DNA of 64,000 nt from Deinandra increscens subsp. villosa (GCA_039602395.1 JBCNJP010000025.1:102414124-102478123), one strand, 5' to 3'; positions 49,488 through 61,948 are shown, numbered from the stretch's first letter. Notes: generated from the sequence alone by a model not told the origin. Numbers and translations are program-made.

Positions 49488-49723
49488 GGATGCCTGTAGT
49501 GAAAATGCCCCACCCCTTGTATCACGCCCTATTGGCGCCCCAAGGAGAGGCGCGTAGTAGGGTAGCGCCCATGGCGTTGGCGACTTTAGAGAGGAGCAGG
49601 CGTGATGGTGGTTATGCCAGAGGGGGGAGAGACTGATTATGGTGCCAACGGGGTTTGTGTTACCGGGTGTGATAGGGACGCTATGGAGGTGGCGGCGCCC
49701 CATGAAGCCCATTATGAATAGCC
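49488..49723. mobile_element. Tourist-like MITE upstream of SAP18
   Basis: Ends ggatgcctgtagtgaaaatg and attatgaatagcc form an imperfect inverted pair. TTA flanks both sides (49485-49487, 49724-49726). The interior is GC-rich (gcgccc words). It lies about 400 bp upstream of the SAP18 start codon. Confidence 0.6.
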
Positions 49724-49726
49724 TTA

Positions 49727-50130
49727 AAAAATATATAAAAAAGAGAGAGAGGAAAAGTTAGAGAGAGATAAGAAAATAAATGAAGGAAAGAGAGAGAGGT
49801 TTGCGGTAAACGGCCACCGCACTTGGTGGCAAGCGGCCACCGCACTTGGTCTCGAAACGGTCTCGAAACTGCGGCGCCGCTACCCCGTTTTGGTGTTCCT
49901 GCATAGGGCCGCAGTCCAACTCACCTTCACCTGTTGGTGCGGGTGAGCCATTACAGCTATCCTTAATACGAGTGGTGGACCGGCCGAAGGGGCTTGCGTG
50001 TGCGCTTAAGTCTATGTATAAAAGCCCAAAGTTAAGCGTCTAGGGCCAGACCAGAGTCCAGGCTCGAGACTCGGCTTTTCTTATTATTTACATTTTCTAG
50101 AAAGAAAGAGAATTGCAGAGGTGTTCGTCA
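49727..50130 (+). promoter_or_regulatory. SAP18 promoter and leader region
   Basis: A purine-rich tract (gagagagagg, 49744-49800), then GC-richer sequence, a TATA-like tgtataaaagc at 50014-50024 about 115 bp before the ATG, and a leader containing aagaaagagaattgc. TATA placement is plausible but unproven. Confidence 0.45.
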
Positions 50131-53100
50131 ATGGCAGCACGAGGAGGAGGAGGAGGAGGAGGAGAAGGGCTAAGAAGAGGAGGCGGAAGACCACTTCCTC
50201 CCTCAGCAGCAAGAGGACCTCCTCCTAATCACACTAAACCTCCTCTATCTCGATTTGAACCAGTCGATCGGGAAAAGGTTACGTTTCCGTTTACAGTTTC
50301 ATTTCCGTGTTTTTACTCTCTGAAATTGTCTTGTTGAGTGTTGATGACTTGATGAATTTGTGTTATTTTGATTGTTTGAAGTTTTTCTAGGGTTTGGAAT
50401 CGTGTGATGCTTTTGCGAAATTTTATCTTGTATGTAATTCAATGCTTTCTGTTTTTATCAGTTTATTATTTCAAAAACTTTGAGTTGTGCTCATGATTTG
50501 CGTAAGTTGATCCGGTTTCGAAAATGTAATATTTGAATCGAATTGGGGGGTTTGAACCGGATGAGGGAGGAAGATGTAACTATTAACTAAGATCATCGGC
50601 CAATTACATACAAGTTCAGTATCTGATTGGCTCATCTCTAAACTCTGCTCCTAGTTTGGTAGCTCTTAGTTTTGAAAACAAACATTATTCTTGTATAAGT
50701 TGTATTGTGATAGGATGTTTTACCTTTTCATGGGAAATGGCTGTTGAACACTATAACTATAAGCACGTAGGAAGGAAAATCTTAGTCAAAGCAAAAATAT
50801 GCAACGTTGCTAATGAATCATGTTTATGTTGCTGATAGGAGATTCAGCGTAAAAAAAAACGTTTCACCCCGAATTGTATGGGATAGAACTTACGTTGAGT
50901 TGACTCGTAATTTTTGGACACCTTTTCACCTTTTGATATTGTCACTACACTAGCATAGGGAAATGGACAGACAAGACAATAATCTAACAATTCACACTTG
51001 CCCTCACTGCGTATTTTAGTAAATATATACATAATAGCCCACCTACACGTAAAGTGTCTACTCCTTCGGCTAGCAACTGACTGCTATGTTAAGTATTTAA
51101 GTGTTTCAAGAAGTTGATAGAGAATTAATACTCTTTATCACCCTGTGCTTGTTAAACAATCTTTCTGAACGAGGAGGTACTCTTTCCAGTCCTTGGTGAC
51201 ACAATGAAATCTCTCATTTAGAAACCAGGTGTATCAAAACGGGCAAACGGCTGGTACCAAATTTAGTTTCTCATATGTCTAGATAATCTCTAATCACTGT
51301 TTTATTGAAATAAACTGCCTTTCTTTGCATAATCCCTGAATTAAGCACTAGAGGGTCACTCAACTGCATAGCTCTACTTAATTCTTGTTATGACACTAGA
51401 TTAAAGCGCCATTAGAAAAGTATGTTAATGCTATGCAAACAAAGTGTCCAATGTTACAGCATGTCACCAACCCATACTGACTTAGGACACTCATTTTCCA
51501 TTAACTTTTGAGTTACATTCCATTTTGTGTTTATGTCATCATCTAACTATTAGCAAGTTAAAGGATCTCGTTAGCCTTTACTCTTAACAAATGCATGTTC
51601 TTAGACTATTCAAAATGTACATCTTATGAAGTTTTATTCATTAAGGGATATATTAGACGGGGATAATTTTATCACTTATTAGTATGACATTTCATTGCAA
51701 TACTTTCAGTTACTATTGATGAATTTTCTTCTTTGACACGCATACTTTCATTGCAATACCTTTAGCTATTGTTGATGAGGTTTTTTCTTTGACATGCAGA
51801 CCTGTCCATTGCTACTTCGAGTTTTTACTAAGGTAAGAATACTGTTTGAGACACTGGATCCTGTTTCTCCTAAAATTATTCATGAAAATTGTCAAAAAGA
51901 ATAATGGTTAATGGTGCTTGTGCCTGTAATGATGGCGTATGATTGTTCTCGACTTCAAACAGGTTGGTGGTCATCACAGCCAGGCTGACTTTGCAGTCAG
52001 AGGCAAGGAGCCAAAAGATGAAGTCCAAATATACACTTGGATGGATGCGACACGTCGGGAGCTAACTGATTTGGTATGTCAAAAGATCCAAATTTAAACA
52101 TTTATTTGAATCTATGTTTTTTGGTAATAGCATGCATAGCTGTACAAAATTCACAACATGAAATTGTATCTTTATTCATGTGAATATGAATCATTTTCTG
52201 TAAAGAGATTTGATTTATATTATGTTTTGTGGTTAGAAATGTGACAGAACATTCTTTTGGCATTCATTCTATCATTTGCTTTCTAGGTAAAGGAGGTAGC
52301 ACCAGAAGCAAGAAGAAGAGATGCTTTGCTATCATTTGCTTTTGTATATCCTACTAAAACGGGCCATTTTACTGTCAAAGAGGTAATCACCTTTCCTTTG
52401 TTAGTTACTCAGATGTTGATGGCTTTTAAGTTGTAAATATGAATTGCTCGGAATTTCTAGGATTGAAGCAGGCAACAAATTTTTTATTCATCGAAACAAA
52501 CTTGTAATTTTGGCTGACATATAGTTGTAATAATAATCTTTAAAATTTGAGGCGCTCCATCGTGCCAAATTTACAAATCTCAAATTGAATTTGAACCATT
52601 CAAATGAGACATGATTCGAAGGTATAGTTAGCATCGACTTGTTTGTATGAGAAATGGACACGTAGTGGCTGTAAAGAACAATTGTGTTCCTCTTGCTGTT
52701 GCCGACTTGCCGGGGTGGGGTAGATGTAGGGTTTATATAAGCTCATCAGTATATAGTTAGATTTTCAAGGAATAAAACACAAGGTTCTAATTGTTTTCTT
52801 TGTCTATGTTAGGGGCCCCATTTTTGTTTCCCCTTTAGAAAGTGAGACTAGCAATTTATCTTTTTTACTTTTCTTTTTCAGACTTAGCCTGATAGGGGCC
52901 CACATAAATAATATTATCAAAATATACAAACATTCTTAGTAAAATCGCACTGGTGGATACAAACATTTCCTCTAACCCATGCTTTATTATTTCTGAGTGA
53001 CTTTGTTACATATTGTGTAAATATAAATGCAGAAATAATAACAAAAGGTCAAAAGCAAATACTTTGGAACTTACTTTTGTAAGGAAAATAGGCTAACTTA

Positions 53101-53393
53101 TAAGTCAATGTGTATGTGTTCTTCCTTACATTCAACTGCTTCCATTTTGTCTAATAGGTCGGGAAAACCTTGTCTTATCCTAATGCCAGACGACCAGACG
53201 ATGGTAGCAAGGCCCTTGGCACCCTTAGCTTTGAGGTACTTTTCGTCTTTGACCACTTTCTCCCTCATAGAAAAAGAACAGCAGTGTTTATTTTCAATGT
53301 TTTTTTTGTTTCAATGTTTTGCATTTATGACCCTGTTTCTAAAAGCTAGCAAATTTGCAGATTGGAGATTACCTGGACGTGGCTATTCTGTAG
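50131..53393 (+). CDS. SAP18: SAP18, Sin3-associated polypeptide/ASAP-complex subunit
   Basis: Plant homologue of SAP18, a ubiquitin-fold protein of the Sin3-HDAC co-repressor and of the ASAP/PSAP exon-junction complexes; nuclear. Exons: 50131-50277, 51800-51832, 51963-52073, 52287-52382, 53158-53235, 53361-53393. All are GT-AG in one frame and give 165 residues. Recognised pieces are EPVDREK, TCPLLLRVFTK, GKEPKDEVQIYTWMDA, RELTDLVKEV, ARRRDALLSFAFVYP, and the terminal FEIGDYLDVAI. The N-terminus has a run of seven Gly (a GGA repeat) and an RGGGRP motif, a region that varies in length among plants. The start chosen is the first ATG in frame (tcaATGGCA). The first intron is long, about 1.5 kb. 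No defect seen. Confidence 0.95.
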
Positions 53394-54904
53394 ACTTCTG
53401 TATCATCTTAAATCCGCGGTAGCTTTATAGGGTAATTCTATGTTCCCATTTTACGGCTTTATTAAAACATTGGTCTACTATATCACGCCCGTATTGTTTG
53501 TTTGTGTATTGGCAGACATCATAATTCTTCGTACTCTGTTGACCAAATCCGAATCAAAATGACCATATGATCGGCCATTTAGACCGACCCTGTTATTATT
53601 TTTTTTGGTTGGTTGATAGGTAAAAATCTATAAATTTCAATACTTTTAGTTACTAACATAGCAAGTTAACAATGTTGGCAACCAACAAAAGACAGAATAA
53701 CCACGTGACTCAACATATGATCACACCACACATTTATATCGCACCTACTAGTTCTTTCACGGGGCTGGCTTGTGAAATATTTGGACTTGGGCCGGTTAGT
53801 TTTGATGTTTTAAAACAAAGTTAAAAAGAATGTAAAGATGAGGATTGAACCGGGTTATTTTAATGGGTTTATTTAACTAATGGGTTCATCGTGCCGAAAA
53901 ATTGATTTCACTCGATAAACCTGTACATAGGTTTCTATATAATTGTGAAAAAGTCAGTATTTCCGTGACTTCATAACCTTTGTAGTATGTCCGTTCCTGA
54001 CATTGCGGAGATACAACACTAAATTATAACTAGAAAAGACAACACAAAAATAAAAATTAACAATCCAGCACAAGTGTGTGTGTGGCGGTTCAGTTGGCAA
54101 ACCCATTAAAATTAAGGTGTTGTTCCCTTAAGGTTAAGAGTTCGAGATCCACTAAAATTTTAACATGTAGCTAAAGGTTAAAAAGAGACATGTCCTTCCA
54201 TTTATAGAAAATCTCACCACAAACACAAAAATTAAAAATTATTTCAAGATACTTAATACCACAATCAATGTATCTAAACGATTATAATTAAAATTTTATA
54301 GAAAATCTCACCATAAACACAAAAATCTCACCATATAGCTAAAAGTCATAACTTTCATATCATATCATCTTTTTAAAAGAAAATCTCACCATAAACACAA
54401 AAATTATTTATCTATAATATAAATATAATGCTGATATATAAAAAATGAAAATTAATACGGTACTTGATTTTTAATTTTTTTTTGGAAAAGTATACTAGAT
54501 TTTTTAAATTTGTACCATTCAAAATGAGAACAAATAAAATCAGCATAAGATCAAAGCTCTCTACATGGTAAATCTGTTCTACAAAACTGTACATGATAAT
54601 CAAGTACAAGATGATAAACTAGTACATAAAAATACAAAAAATCTAGTACAAGATGATAAACGAATATAATTTTGCAAATGTCCAAAATGCCCTTCATCTT
54701 GATTTTTTTCCACTATGCTACATGTCTTTAATAATTATGCTTCATAGACTTTTTTTTAATACAAACTGAGTTTTTTTTCCTTTCATATGCACATTGTCAT
54801 ACGGACACACAACTCAAGATTAGAATTGACATCAAGGACACAATCTAAAACTGAAATTACTCTTTAATTTTTAGGGAAGAAAATCACTCAAACCTCACCT
54901 TACA
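53394..54904. other. Gene-free stretch with a SINE-like piece
   Basis: The SAP18 3'UTR comes first. 54083-54165 has the tRNA-like pair gttcagttggcaaaccc (box A type) and agttcgagatcc (box B type), so it is probably an old SINE. The words aaaatctcaccataaacaca recur three times within 54205-54405. Confidence 0.4.
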
Positions 54905-54912
54905 ATTGTATT

Positions 54913-55695
54913 CAGGGGCGGATCTAGTTCATTGCCACCGGGTTCACGGGAACCCAGTGACTTTCGAATTTTTAGTGTAAATATGTATATAATACTATGA
55001 GTGAATCCATATATCTAAAGTGAGTGAATCCTATTAACAAAAAGCTACTTAGTTCAACTGGTTCACGGCGTGCGTTTCTGAGCGTGATTACCCAGGTTCG
55101 AAACCCTTTGAATCCCGTTTTTTTTAATTTGGTTTAATTTTGCACCTCTAGGTTGGTTGGAGAAGATTAGTCAGCTCCTGTTTTGGTTAAGTAACTTTAA
55201 TTCCCAATTTATTATCAAAGTATAATTTGTCCCAGTGGTGTTAAGAGGCTTAAAACTTTTAACACACAAGTCGCAAGTTCAATCCTTCTGGCCAACTGTT
55301 TTGTTTTTTTTTTTCCTTTAGCCTATACCTAAATGTTTCGAAAGTTTATATAGTCATTGATAATATATCACTCAACGAGGTTTATACTCGTTGGAAAATT
55401 AAAAGATTAATCATATTATTTATCGTCCAGTTTATATATATTTATATATCTGTGAAATGTATATATACATGTATATAAATATAAATATTGAACACATTGA
55501 CATTGTGTTCTCTAATTATTGTAATATATATTCGTATTGTTATTGTATTATCAATTTTAATCGACCCGACTGACCCGACCCGAATATATATTACAATACG
55601 AATATATATTACAATAATTTGATATTTAGTTGTTTGAATCTCGACCATCATATAATTAGTGAACCCAATGAAAATAATTCCTGGATCCGCCACTG
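54913..55695. mobile_element. hAT-type MITE, copy 2, carrying two tRNA-like modules
   Basis: Ends caggggcggatctag and ctggatccgccactg, with a perfect 8-bp TSD, attgtatt (54905-54912, 55696-55703). Inside, 55043-55107 has an exact box A (tagttcaactgg) and box B (ggttcgaaacc) followed by a T-run, and 55213-55285 has a second, weaker pair (tggtgttaagagg, agttcaatcc). Both look like SINE heads inserted into, or recruited by, the MITE. Neither folds convincingly as a functional tRNA. Confidence 0.85.
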
Positions 55696-55703
55696 ATTGT
55701 ATT

Positions 55704-56427
55704 TGTGTTAATTGTTTAACCCTACTTGGTCCTCTTTTATAAACTAAGTCCCACTTGATGTCTAACAACAAAAGAAATTAAAATCTGATAATTAATAACA
55801 GAAGCTTTATCCATGAATTAATTAGCCGACTTGCAAAAAGAGTTCCGCTGCATCACCGACTTGTGTATGCAAATGTTCCTTGCAATTTAATTCATCCAGC
55901 CACCAACTTGTGAATTACGGATGAGCTTTTGGGCCGTCCCACCACCTTGTGGGTTGGGCCCGAACTGAAATTACCCAACAATATTAGGGTTTATATATAT
56001 GTTACGAGATGGATCTCTTAGAAATACATATATGTTTAATTAAAAAACTTAGAACTGAATAAAATAGTGAAACATGACATATAATTTAGAACTTTATAGC
56101 CAAAGCTATTTTGATTCATGTGAAAAAAGAAAAAAAAAAGGGTTGTTATAGCAACTTGCATCCAATATTGTGATGCTTTTTCATTAATCATGAAATTATT
56201 AGTGTGTTAATCAAAATCATCAAAAAGGTATTAAAATGGTTTGATCAAATGTCGAGACTGCTTCATATAGTTATCATATAAAATCTATTTTGTATTTGAT
56301 ACGTTTGATTCCGATATATGATACATCTTTTAGGTGTTTTTATTTCATCATGTGTGTTTTTCTTTCAGTGCAATAACTATATTATTATTGTATTTTTACA
56401 TTGTGCATGTTAGTATGGGTATGAGTA
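55704..56427. other. Gene-free AT-rich stretch
   Basis: No gene or bounded element. 55840-55980 contains cgacttgtg and gggccgtcccaccaccttgtgg words of unknown origin. Confidence 0.45.
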
Positions 56428-57762
56428 TGTTCTATCAACTATAAATGACCATATCTCAATCAAATATTTACTTTGTATAATTCATTCTTGTAGAGAAAGT
56501 CTCTCCTATATTTATTGTAGTTTCCATGTATATTTATTGTAGTTTCCATGTATAGCTCTTGTAATTCTTATATGTATCCTTGTATTGTTAATGAAATATA
56601 CGGTTATCATTTACACTCATATGGTAATCAGAGCCTAACCAAGAACTTGTGTCTTGCGAACCCGTCCCTCCAACCCTCTTCTCGTCGATCATGTCTACCA
56701 GCCCTAACATTGTCTCTGTCACCGCCCCAACTCACTTTCCTATCACCCTCACTACCCAAAGTTTTCCCGTTTGGCGCCGTCATGTTCACTCGACTCTAAT
56801 CGGTCTCGGCCTTGATGGCTTCCTTACCGGCGCTACCGCTGCCCCTCCCAAAACCATTGGCGAAGGGGATGCTGCTAAGACTAAACCCGAGTATACCACT
56901 TGGTACCGCCAAGATCAAGTAGTGTATAGTGCGATACTTGGTTCATGTGCCACGGATGTTCAATTCGTCATTGCGTCCGCTCCTTCCACTAAGGAGGCCT
57001 GGACTCGTCTCTGCTCCAGCTTCGCGAGCACCTCTCGGTTTCGCATAATCTCTCTCAAATCCAGGCTTGCTAAGAACCCTAAAGGTTCTCGCTCGATCAC
57101 CGAGTTTCTGAATGAGATGCGTTATATCGCTGATGACCTTGCGGTTGCGCAGAGCCCTGTTACTGAAGAAGACCTTATGGTTCACATTCTCACCCAACTC
57201 GGTGACGAATACAACACCATCTCCGCTGCACTAAAAGTTCGAGAGACTCCCATCTCCTACATTGAACTTTTTGATAAACTTGTTGATTATGAGCGGTCTC
57301 TCAAGGAAGCGGCTCCGTTCTCTCTCCGGTGGTCACCGCTAACGTGTCCCAGCGCCAACCAGGCCGGCCCTCGGTTTCTCGCTAGTCGGTTCTATCCCAG
57401 CCGTCCCAGCAGCTACAGCAGACCCAGCGCCGAGGACAGTCCTTCGGGTCTGCTTCTCGGCCCAACCGCTATCCCATGTCCAACCGTTCCGGTGGTTTGA
57501 ATCCTTCGAATACTCGGAACACTAACCTTTTCTGCAATTATTGTCAAATATCTGGTCACGACACCCAAGAATGTTGTAAGCTTAAAAATTTCTTGCTTCA
57601 AAATAATTTGCGGGATATCTCAATCAAATATTTACTTTGTATAATTCATTCTTGTAGAGAAAGTCTCTCCTATATTTATTGTAGTTTTCATGTATAGCTC
57701 TTGTAATTCCTATATGTATCCTTTGTATTGTTAATGAAATATACGGTTATCATTTACACTCA
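56428..57762 (+). mobile_element. Internally deleted Copia-type LTR retrotransposon
   Basis: LTR copies at about 56428-56619 and 57617-57762 share atctcaatcaaatatttact through cggttatcatttacactca. The left LTR is followed by tggtaatcagagcc, an initiator-Met primer-binding site with one inserted base. The sequence after the right LTR (tatgt) matches 56426-56430. The internal part contains gag only. The right LTR lacks its first bases and joins gag directly after the zinc knuckle, so protease, integrase, RT, RNase H and the start of that LTR are deleted. A 22-bp tandem duplication (tttattgtagtttccatgta) is present in the left LTR only. The 5' edge is uncertain by some bases. Confidence 0.8.
56691..57606 (+). 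pseudogene. Copia gag (UBN2-type) with frameshifts
   Basis: From ATG at 56691: PITLTTQSFPVWRRHVHSTL, TWYRQDQVVYSAILGS, AWTRLCSSFASTSRFRI, DDLMVHILTQLGDEYN-type text (EEDLMVHILTQL), all of Copia gag. The frame is lost near 57321-57326 and a TAG appears in the shifted frame at about 57388. The correct frame is regained by about 57400 and carries the zinc knuckle CNYCQISGHDTQEC (about 57532-57575). At least two indels therefore disable it. Confidence 0.85.
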
Positions 57763-59007
57763 TATGTTATTCACGCACAATCAGGTCCGGCTGGAACTCA
57801 ATATAAACCCAAGCTACTGCTTAGGGCCCCAATAAATTGAGGCCTCATTTTGAGGAAAAAGAAATACGTAACCTGTATATATTAATTATACTTCATAATT
57901 TTTAATTAAATGTGAGTGTAGCTTAGCGGCAATCCACCCCTAGTTTTGTCTAATGTCTAATTGAGTCCGTTTCAAAACTCACTTACACATTCTATTTATT
58001 TTTCTTGCTTTGACAACCCACTCACGCCCCTCTCTCAAGAACCCAGTTTTATTTGGTTTTCATTTTAGGTTGGGAAATTGCTTTGCACTTTTCAATGGAT
58101 GTCTAAAGATGATTGGATTCCCATATTTTTTTACAAATCCAGGCACTTGTAGAGGCTTGAATTAGCATATTTGTTGAAGCTTATCTAAGCAGGAAACAGT
58201 GATTTATTTATTCATTTTTTTCCTAGTATGAAAAGAAATGCAAGAACTTAATAAGAATAACTTTTAGATCGCAAGATAAGTTGAATAAGTTAAGAGCAAT
58301 TAATCGAATCAATACATTGGAAAGGCCCCCGAATTCTTACTTTACTTTGGGCCTCTGAAATGGTTAAGCCAGCCCCGAGCACATTACGGGAAGCTTATAA
58401 GGGTCATATAATAGTGTTCCCAAGATAATCTCTGACAGTGTGACCCTATACATGTTGTATAGGTGATAGCGATATAACAGTGACCCTATATGGTTTCGAA
58501 ACTCGCTTTTCACGTTTTATTTATTTTTCTTGCTTTGACATCCCACATACACCCCTCCCTCAAGAACCCAATTTTATTCAGTTTCATTTTAGGTTGGGAA
58601 CTTGTTTTGAAGTTTTCAATGGATGTCTAAAGAGGATTGAACTCTAATTTTTTTTACCTACAAATCTTGACACTTGGAGAGGCTTGAATTAGCATATATC
58701 TTGAAGCTTATGTGAGCTTGAAACAGAGATTTATTTGTTCATTTTTCTCTTAGTATAAAAAGATATGCAAGAATTTAATAAGAATCACTTTTAGATCGCA
58801 AGATAAGTTAAATAACTTAAGAGCAACTAATCAAATAAAATACATTGGAAATGGGCCCAAATTCTTACTTTGCCTTGGACCTCTGAAATTGTCGAGTCCG
58901 CCTTGTGCACAATCTATGTAAAATACATTTTTCCTATGGGCGAGCAATGTACACATGTTGCATTCCACTGTTTCTCATTGTTTTTAGGTAAAATTAAATG
59001 TGTAAGA
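57763..59007. repeat. Direct duplication of a 415-bp segment
   Basis: 57969-58380 and 58493-58910 are diverged direct copies (shared words: atttatttttcttgctttga, tcaatggatgtctaaaga, gaggcttgaattagcatat, ttttagatcgcaagataagt). Edges such as gggcctctgaaatggttaag and, on the left at 57785, ggtccggctggaac look like the inverted termini of a plant repeat, of which the second copy lacks the left end. No coding frame. Confidence 0.8.
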
Positions 59008-59015
59008 GAATCACC

Positions 59016-59228
59016 TAGTGGCAGATCTTGAACACATATACAGGGTGGACTGGAAGTCAACATGCATAAAATTTACACTTTTGAGCGAAAAACGAAGAAG
59101 GCTGACTCAATGCGTATAAAATTTTATGTCGAAATACACATAAATTTACACTTCAGAGTGAAAAAACGGGGAGGTGGGGGGGGGGGGGGGATCGAGGCCT
59201 CCCAGAAACCTTATAAGATCCGCCCATG
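59016..59228. mobile_element. hAT-type MITE, copy 3
   Basis: Ends tagtggcagatcttg and taagatccgcccatg with a perfect 8-bp TSD, gaatcacc (59008-59015, 59229-59236). Same terminal family as 16973 and 54913, but only 213 bp and with mutated tips. It contains a poly-G run (59175-59190). Confidence 0.78.
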
Positions 59229-59236
59229 GAATCACC

Positions 59237-59780
59237 ACTATATATATCTACGTGTATGTGTTTGTCTATACATATAGTAAGGACCCATGTAGTATTTGGT
59301 ATATATGTAAGAATGTCAGAATAAATAGAATACTTCATTAGCCTGAATGAAAATAACATGTTTGGACACACGAATGAAATGGAAGATTACATAAGGAATA
59401 TGGTTCCTTCATATATAAGAAATTACATTCCCATTTCTTTCAGGAATGAAATGAATATTTTTTTTAGTTCAATAGGAAGGAATGAAATGAATATTTTCTT
59501 TTTCGCTTTATTTTTTTTTTTGAAAAATTTACGAAATAAAAATTAGAATTAAAACATAACATTTTAAATATTTTTTAAAAATGAAAAGATATTAAAAAAT
59601 GAAAAATAAAATTTTAATGATAAAATTTACATAAAAACGTTTAAAAAGTTCAAAAAATTTAGAAAACAAAGAAAACAATAAACTAAAATGATCAATAATA
59701 ATAAAAAATATAAATACAGGATGAAAATAAAAATATATTAAAAAATTGAAAAAAATGAAATAAAAATAATTAATTGTTTG
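59237..59780. other. Gene-free AT-rich stretch
   Basis: Contains a small tandem repeat (ggaatgaaatgaatatttt twice at 59442-59500). Otherwise A/T-rich without signal. Confidence 0.5.
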
Positions 59781-60325
59781 AAAAATATAAAATGGATATA
59801 GCCTTTACGGAAAAAAATATATTCATAAAATTGTATTTTATTCGTTCATTTTTACCACAAGCTAAATTACACCAAACTCTATAGCCTGGCCTGGGTTTGA
59901 ATCGAGGACCTCAATCACAGAAACCTCTATCAAATACGCTAGTGCCACGATAACAATGTATATATATATATAGAGGAAGGGTAAAATGAAAACTCTCCGA
60001 GTTGAGAAAACTTTGAAAACTTTTCAAAAACGGGGTCAAAAAGTTTTTTTTTCCTTCAATTTTTATGGTGATTCTTTAGGTTATAGGCTACCTCTAGGTA
60101 AAAAAACAAAAAAACGCCTTGGGGATATTTTTTAAAATATAAAATGGATATAGCCTTTACGAAAAAAAAAAACATTTATTCATAAAATTGTATTTTATTC
60201 GTTCGTTTTTACCACAAGCTAAATTACACCAAACTCTATAGCCTGGCCTGGGTTTGAACCGAGGACCTCAATCACAGTAAGAGAATAAAACCTCTATCAA
60301 ATACGCTAGTGCCACGATAACAATG
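59781..60325 (-). repeat. Duplicated SINE-like segment around a truncated 'F' element
   Basis: 59781-59957 and 60134-60325 are close direct copies. On the - strand each carries ggcactagcgtatttgatag (box A region) and gattcaaacccaggcc (box B gattcaaacc), so the unit is a tRNA-derived SINE. The second copy has a 12-bp insertion (gtaagagaataaa). Between them 59971-60133 is the left part of an 'F' family element (gtaaaatgaaaactctccg) entered through a (TA)n tract. Confidence 0.65.
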
Positions 60326-60337
60326 AATATATATATA

Positions 60338-60498
60338 TAGGGAGAGGATCATTTGAGAACCAATTGGGTTTGAGAACCATTCTGAGCCACAAGTTATATA
60401 TAAGGAAATCCTCCTCATTAATTTGAATGCTTCCCCCTAAAAATTAGTGGCGCAGAATAGTTCTCAAAGAAAAAAGTTCTAATTTGAACCTAACCCTA
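60338..60498. mobile_element. TA-flanked MITE family 'A', copy
   Basis: Starts tagggagaggatcatttgag and ends tttgaacctaaccctata, with (TA)n on both sides; closely matches 9133-9315. Confidence 0.75.
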
Positions 60499-60514
60499 TA
60501 TATATATATATATA

Positions 60515-61717
60515 GAGTTAATTACATAAATAGTACATGTGGTTTACCCAAAGTAACAGGCTGGGGTACTAACTTTTAATTGTAATGACATTGAGTTCTA
60601 ACTTTTCAATTTATCTCAATGCCGGGTACTAACACTAACTTCCGTCAATTTTTTTGTTAATTTTGAATAATTTGACTAAAATACCCTTTAAATAAATTGC
60701 TTATATAATTAAATTAAAGCTAAACTTGTAGGACTTGTTGTGTAAGTTACTAAAAAACTCAAAGAAAAATTCTAAAAGTCTAAACCCCTCATCCCCAAAC
60801 TTCTGAGCTCCCCGACTGCACCCACATTGTCTGCCGCCGGAGAATGCAAGATGAAAAATGAGGAAACAGAGAAGATCAAACACCGTTTACTGAAACACGA
60901 CTTGGAGGTCGTCGGTTTCACAACTGTGGTCGAAAACCTCCAGCCACAACCTAGCCACCGCCACTAGTAGTCGAAACCCTAGTAGGGTATGTGGCTGTCA
61001 CCGCCAATCTAGCTGCCCCAGTCGGCTTTGACCCCCGAAATGGTGAACCAGATGCAACGAGGAGATAAAGACGGGTTTTTTGAGTAAAAATTGCCAACCA
61101 CCACTGCACCACCGCCCCACCACCACCCTACTCTGGCGGCATACGTTTCCTAGCTCCACTATAAACCACCATCAACTTAACTAAAAACTTGCAAATCGAA
61201 CCAAACTCACCATTAAATTGAAAATCACCGTTCATGAAGTTTTGGGTGATTAGGGCAGGGGGATGATGCTTGTTTGGGGCTCGATTGAGTGGTTTAGAGA
61301 GGATGTGATGGTGGAGAAAGAGCCTAGGTAGCCTGCGATTGTGGTGGCTTGCGATTGCTGATGGTGGCATGCGAGATGGTGGTGGCTGCTATGGTGGTGG
61401 GATAGGGAGTTTGTTGGGGACGATGAAGAGGAGTAGACCTTAATTTGTTTTTTTTTTTGGTCTTTTTTTAGGTTTGATTATTTTACACATATTATCCCCA
61501 TAGAAACTTTAAGTAATTGGCAATAAAAGCCCTTGTAATTTAGAAGGGCACTTTAGTCATTTCACTATACTTTGACAGAATAATTGATGGAAGTTAGTGT
61601 TAGTATCTGACTTTGAGATAAATTCAAAAGTTAGAACTCAATGTTGTTACAATTAAAAGTTAGTACCCTAGTCTGTTACTTTAGGTAAACTACAGGTACT
61701 ATTTGTGTAATTAACTC
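60515..61717. mobile_element. Mutator-like element with about 145-bp inverted repeats
   Basis: Both ends read gagttaattaca(t/c)aaatag inward and agree over about 145 bp (gggtactaacttttaattgt, cattgagttctaacttttc). The flanks are TA-rich and agree at 8 of 9 positions, compatible with a 9-bp TSD. The interior (60700-61440) is GC-richer with ccaccacc/ggtggtgg words, resembling captured genic sequence, but no protein is recognisable. Confidence 0.82.
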
Positions 61718-61722
61718 ATATA

Positions 61723-61770
<48 letters not shown>

Positions 61771-61776
<6 letters not shown>

Positions 61777-61948
61777 CAGGTTCAAATGAGAACTTTTTGT
61801 TTTGAGAACTTTTGAGAACTAAATCTCAACCACAAATTTCAGGGGGGACCACTACAATTCATGGGAGGGGGGATACATGTAAATAAACTTGTGGCTCAAA
61901 TTAGTTCTTTTTAGTTCTCAAATCAAATTGGTTCTCAAATGATCCTCT

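Noticed and set aside
55043..55107. Possible tRNA gene
   Set aside because: Box A and box B are excellent, but acceptor and anticodon stems do not pair convincingly and it lies inside a transposon; a SINE head is more likely.
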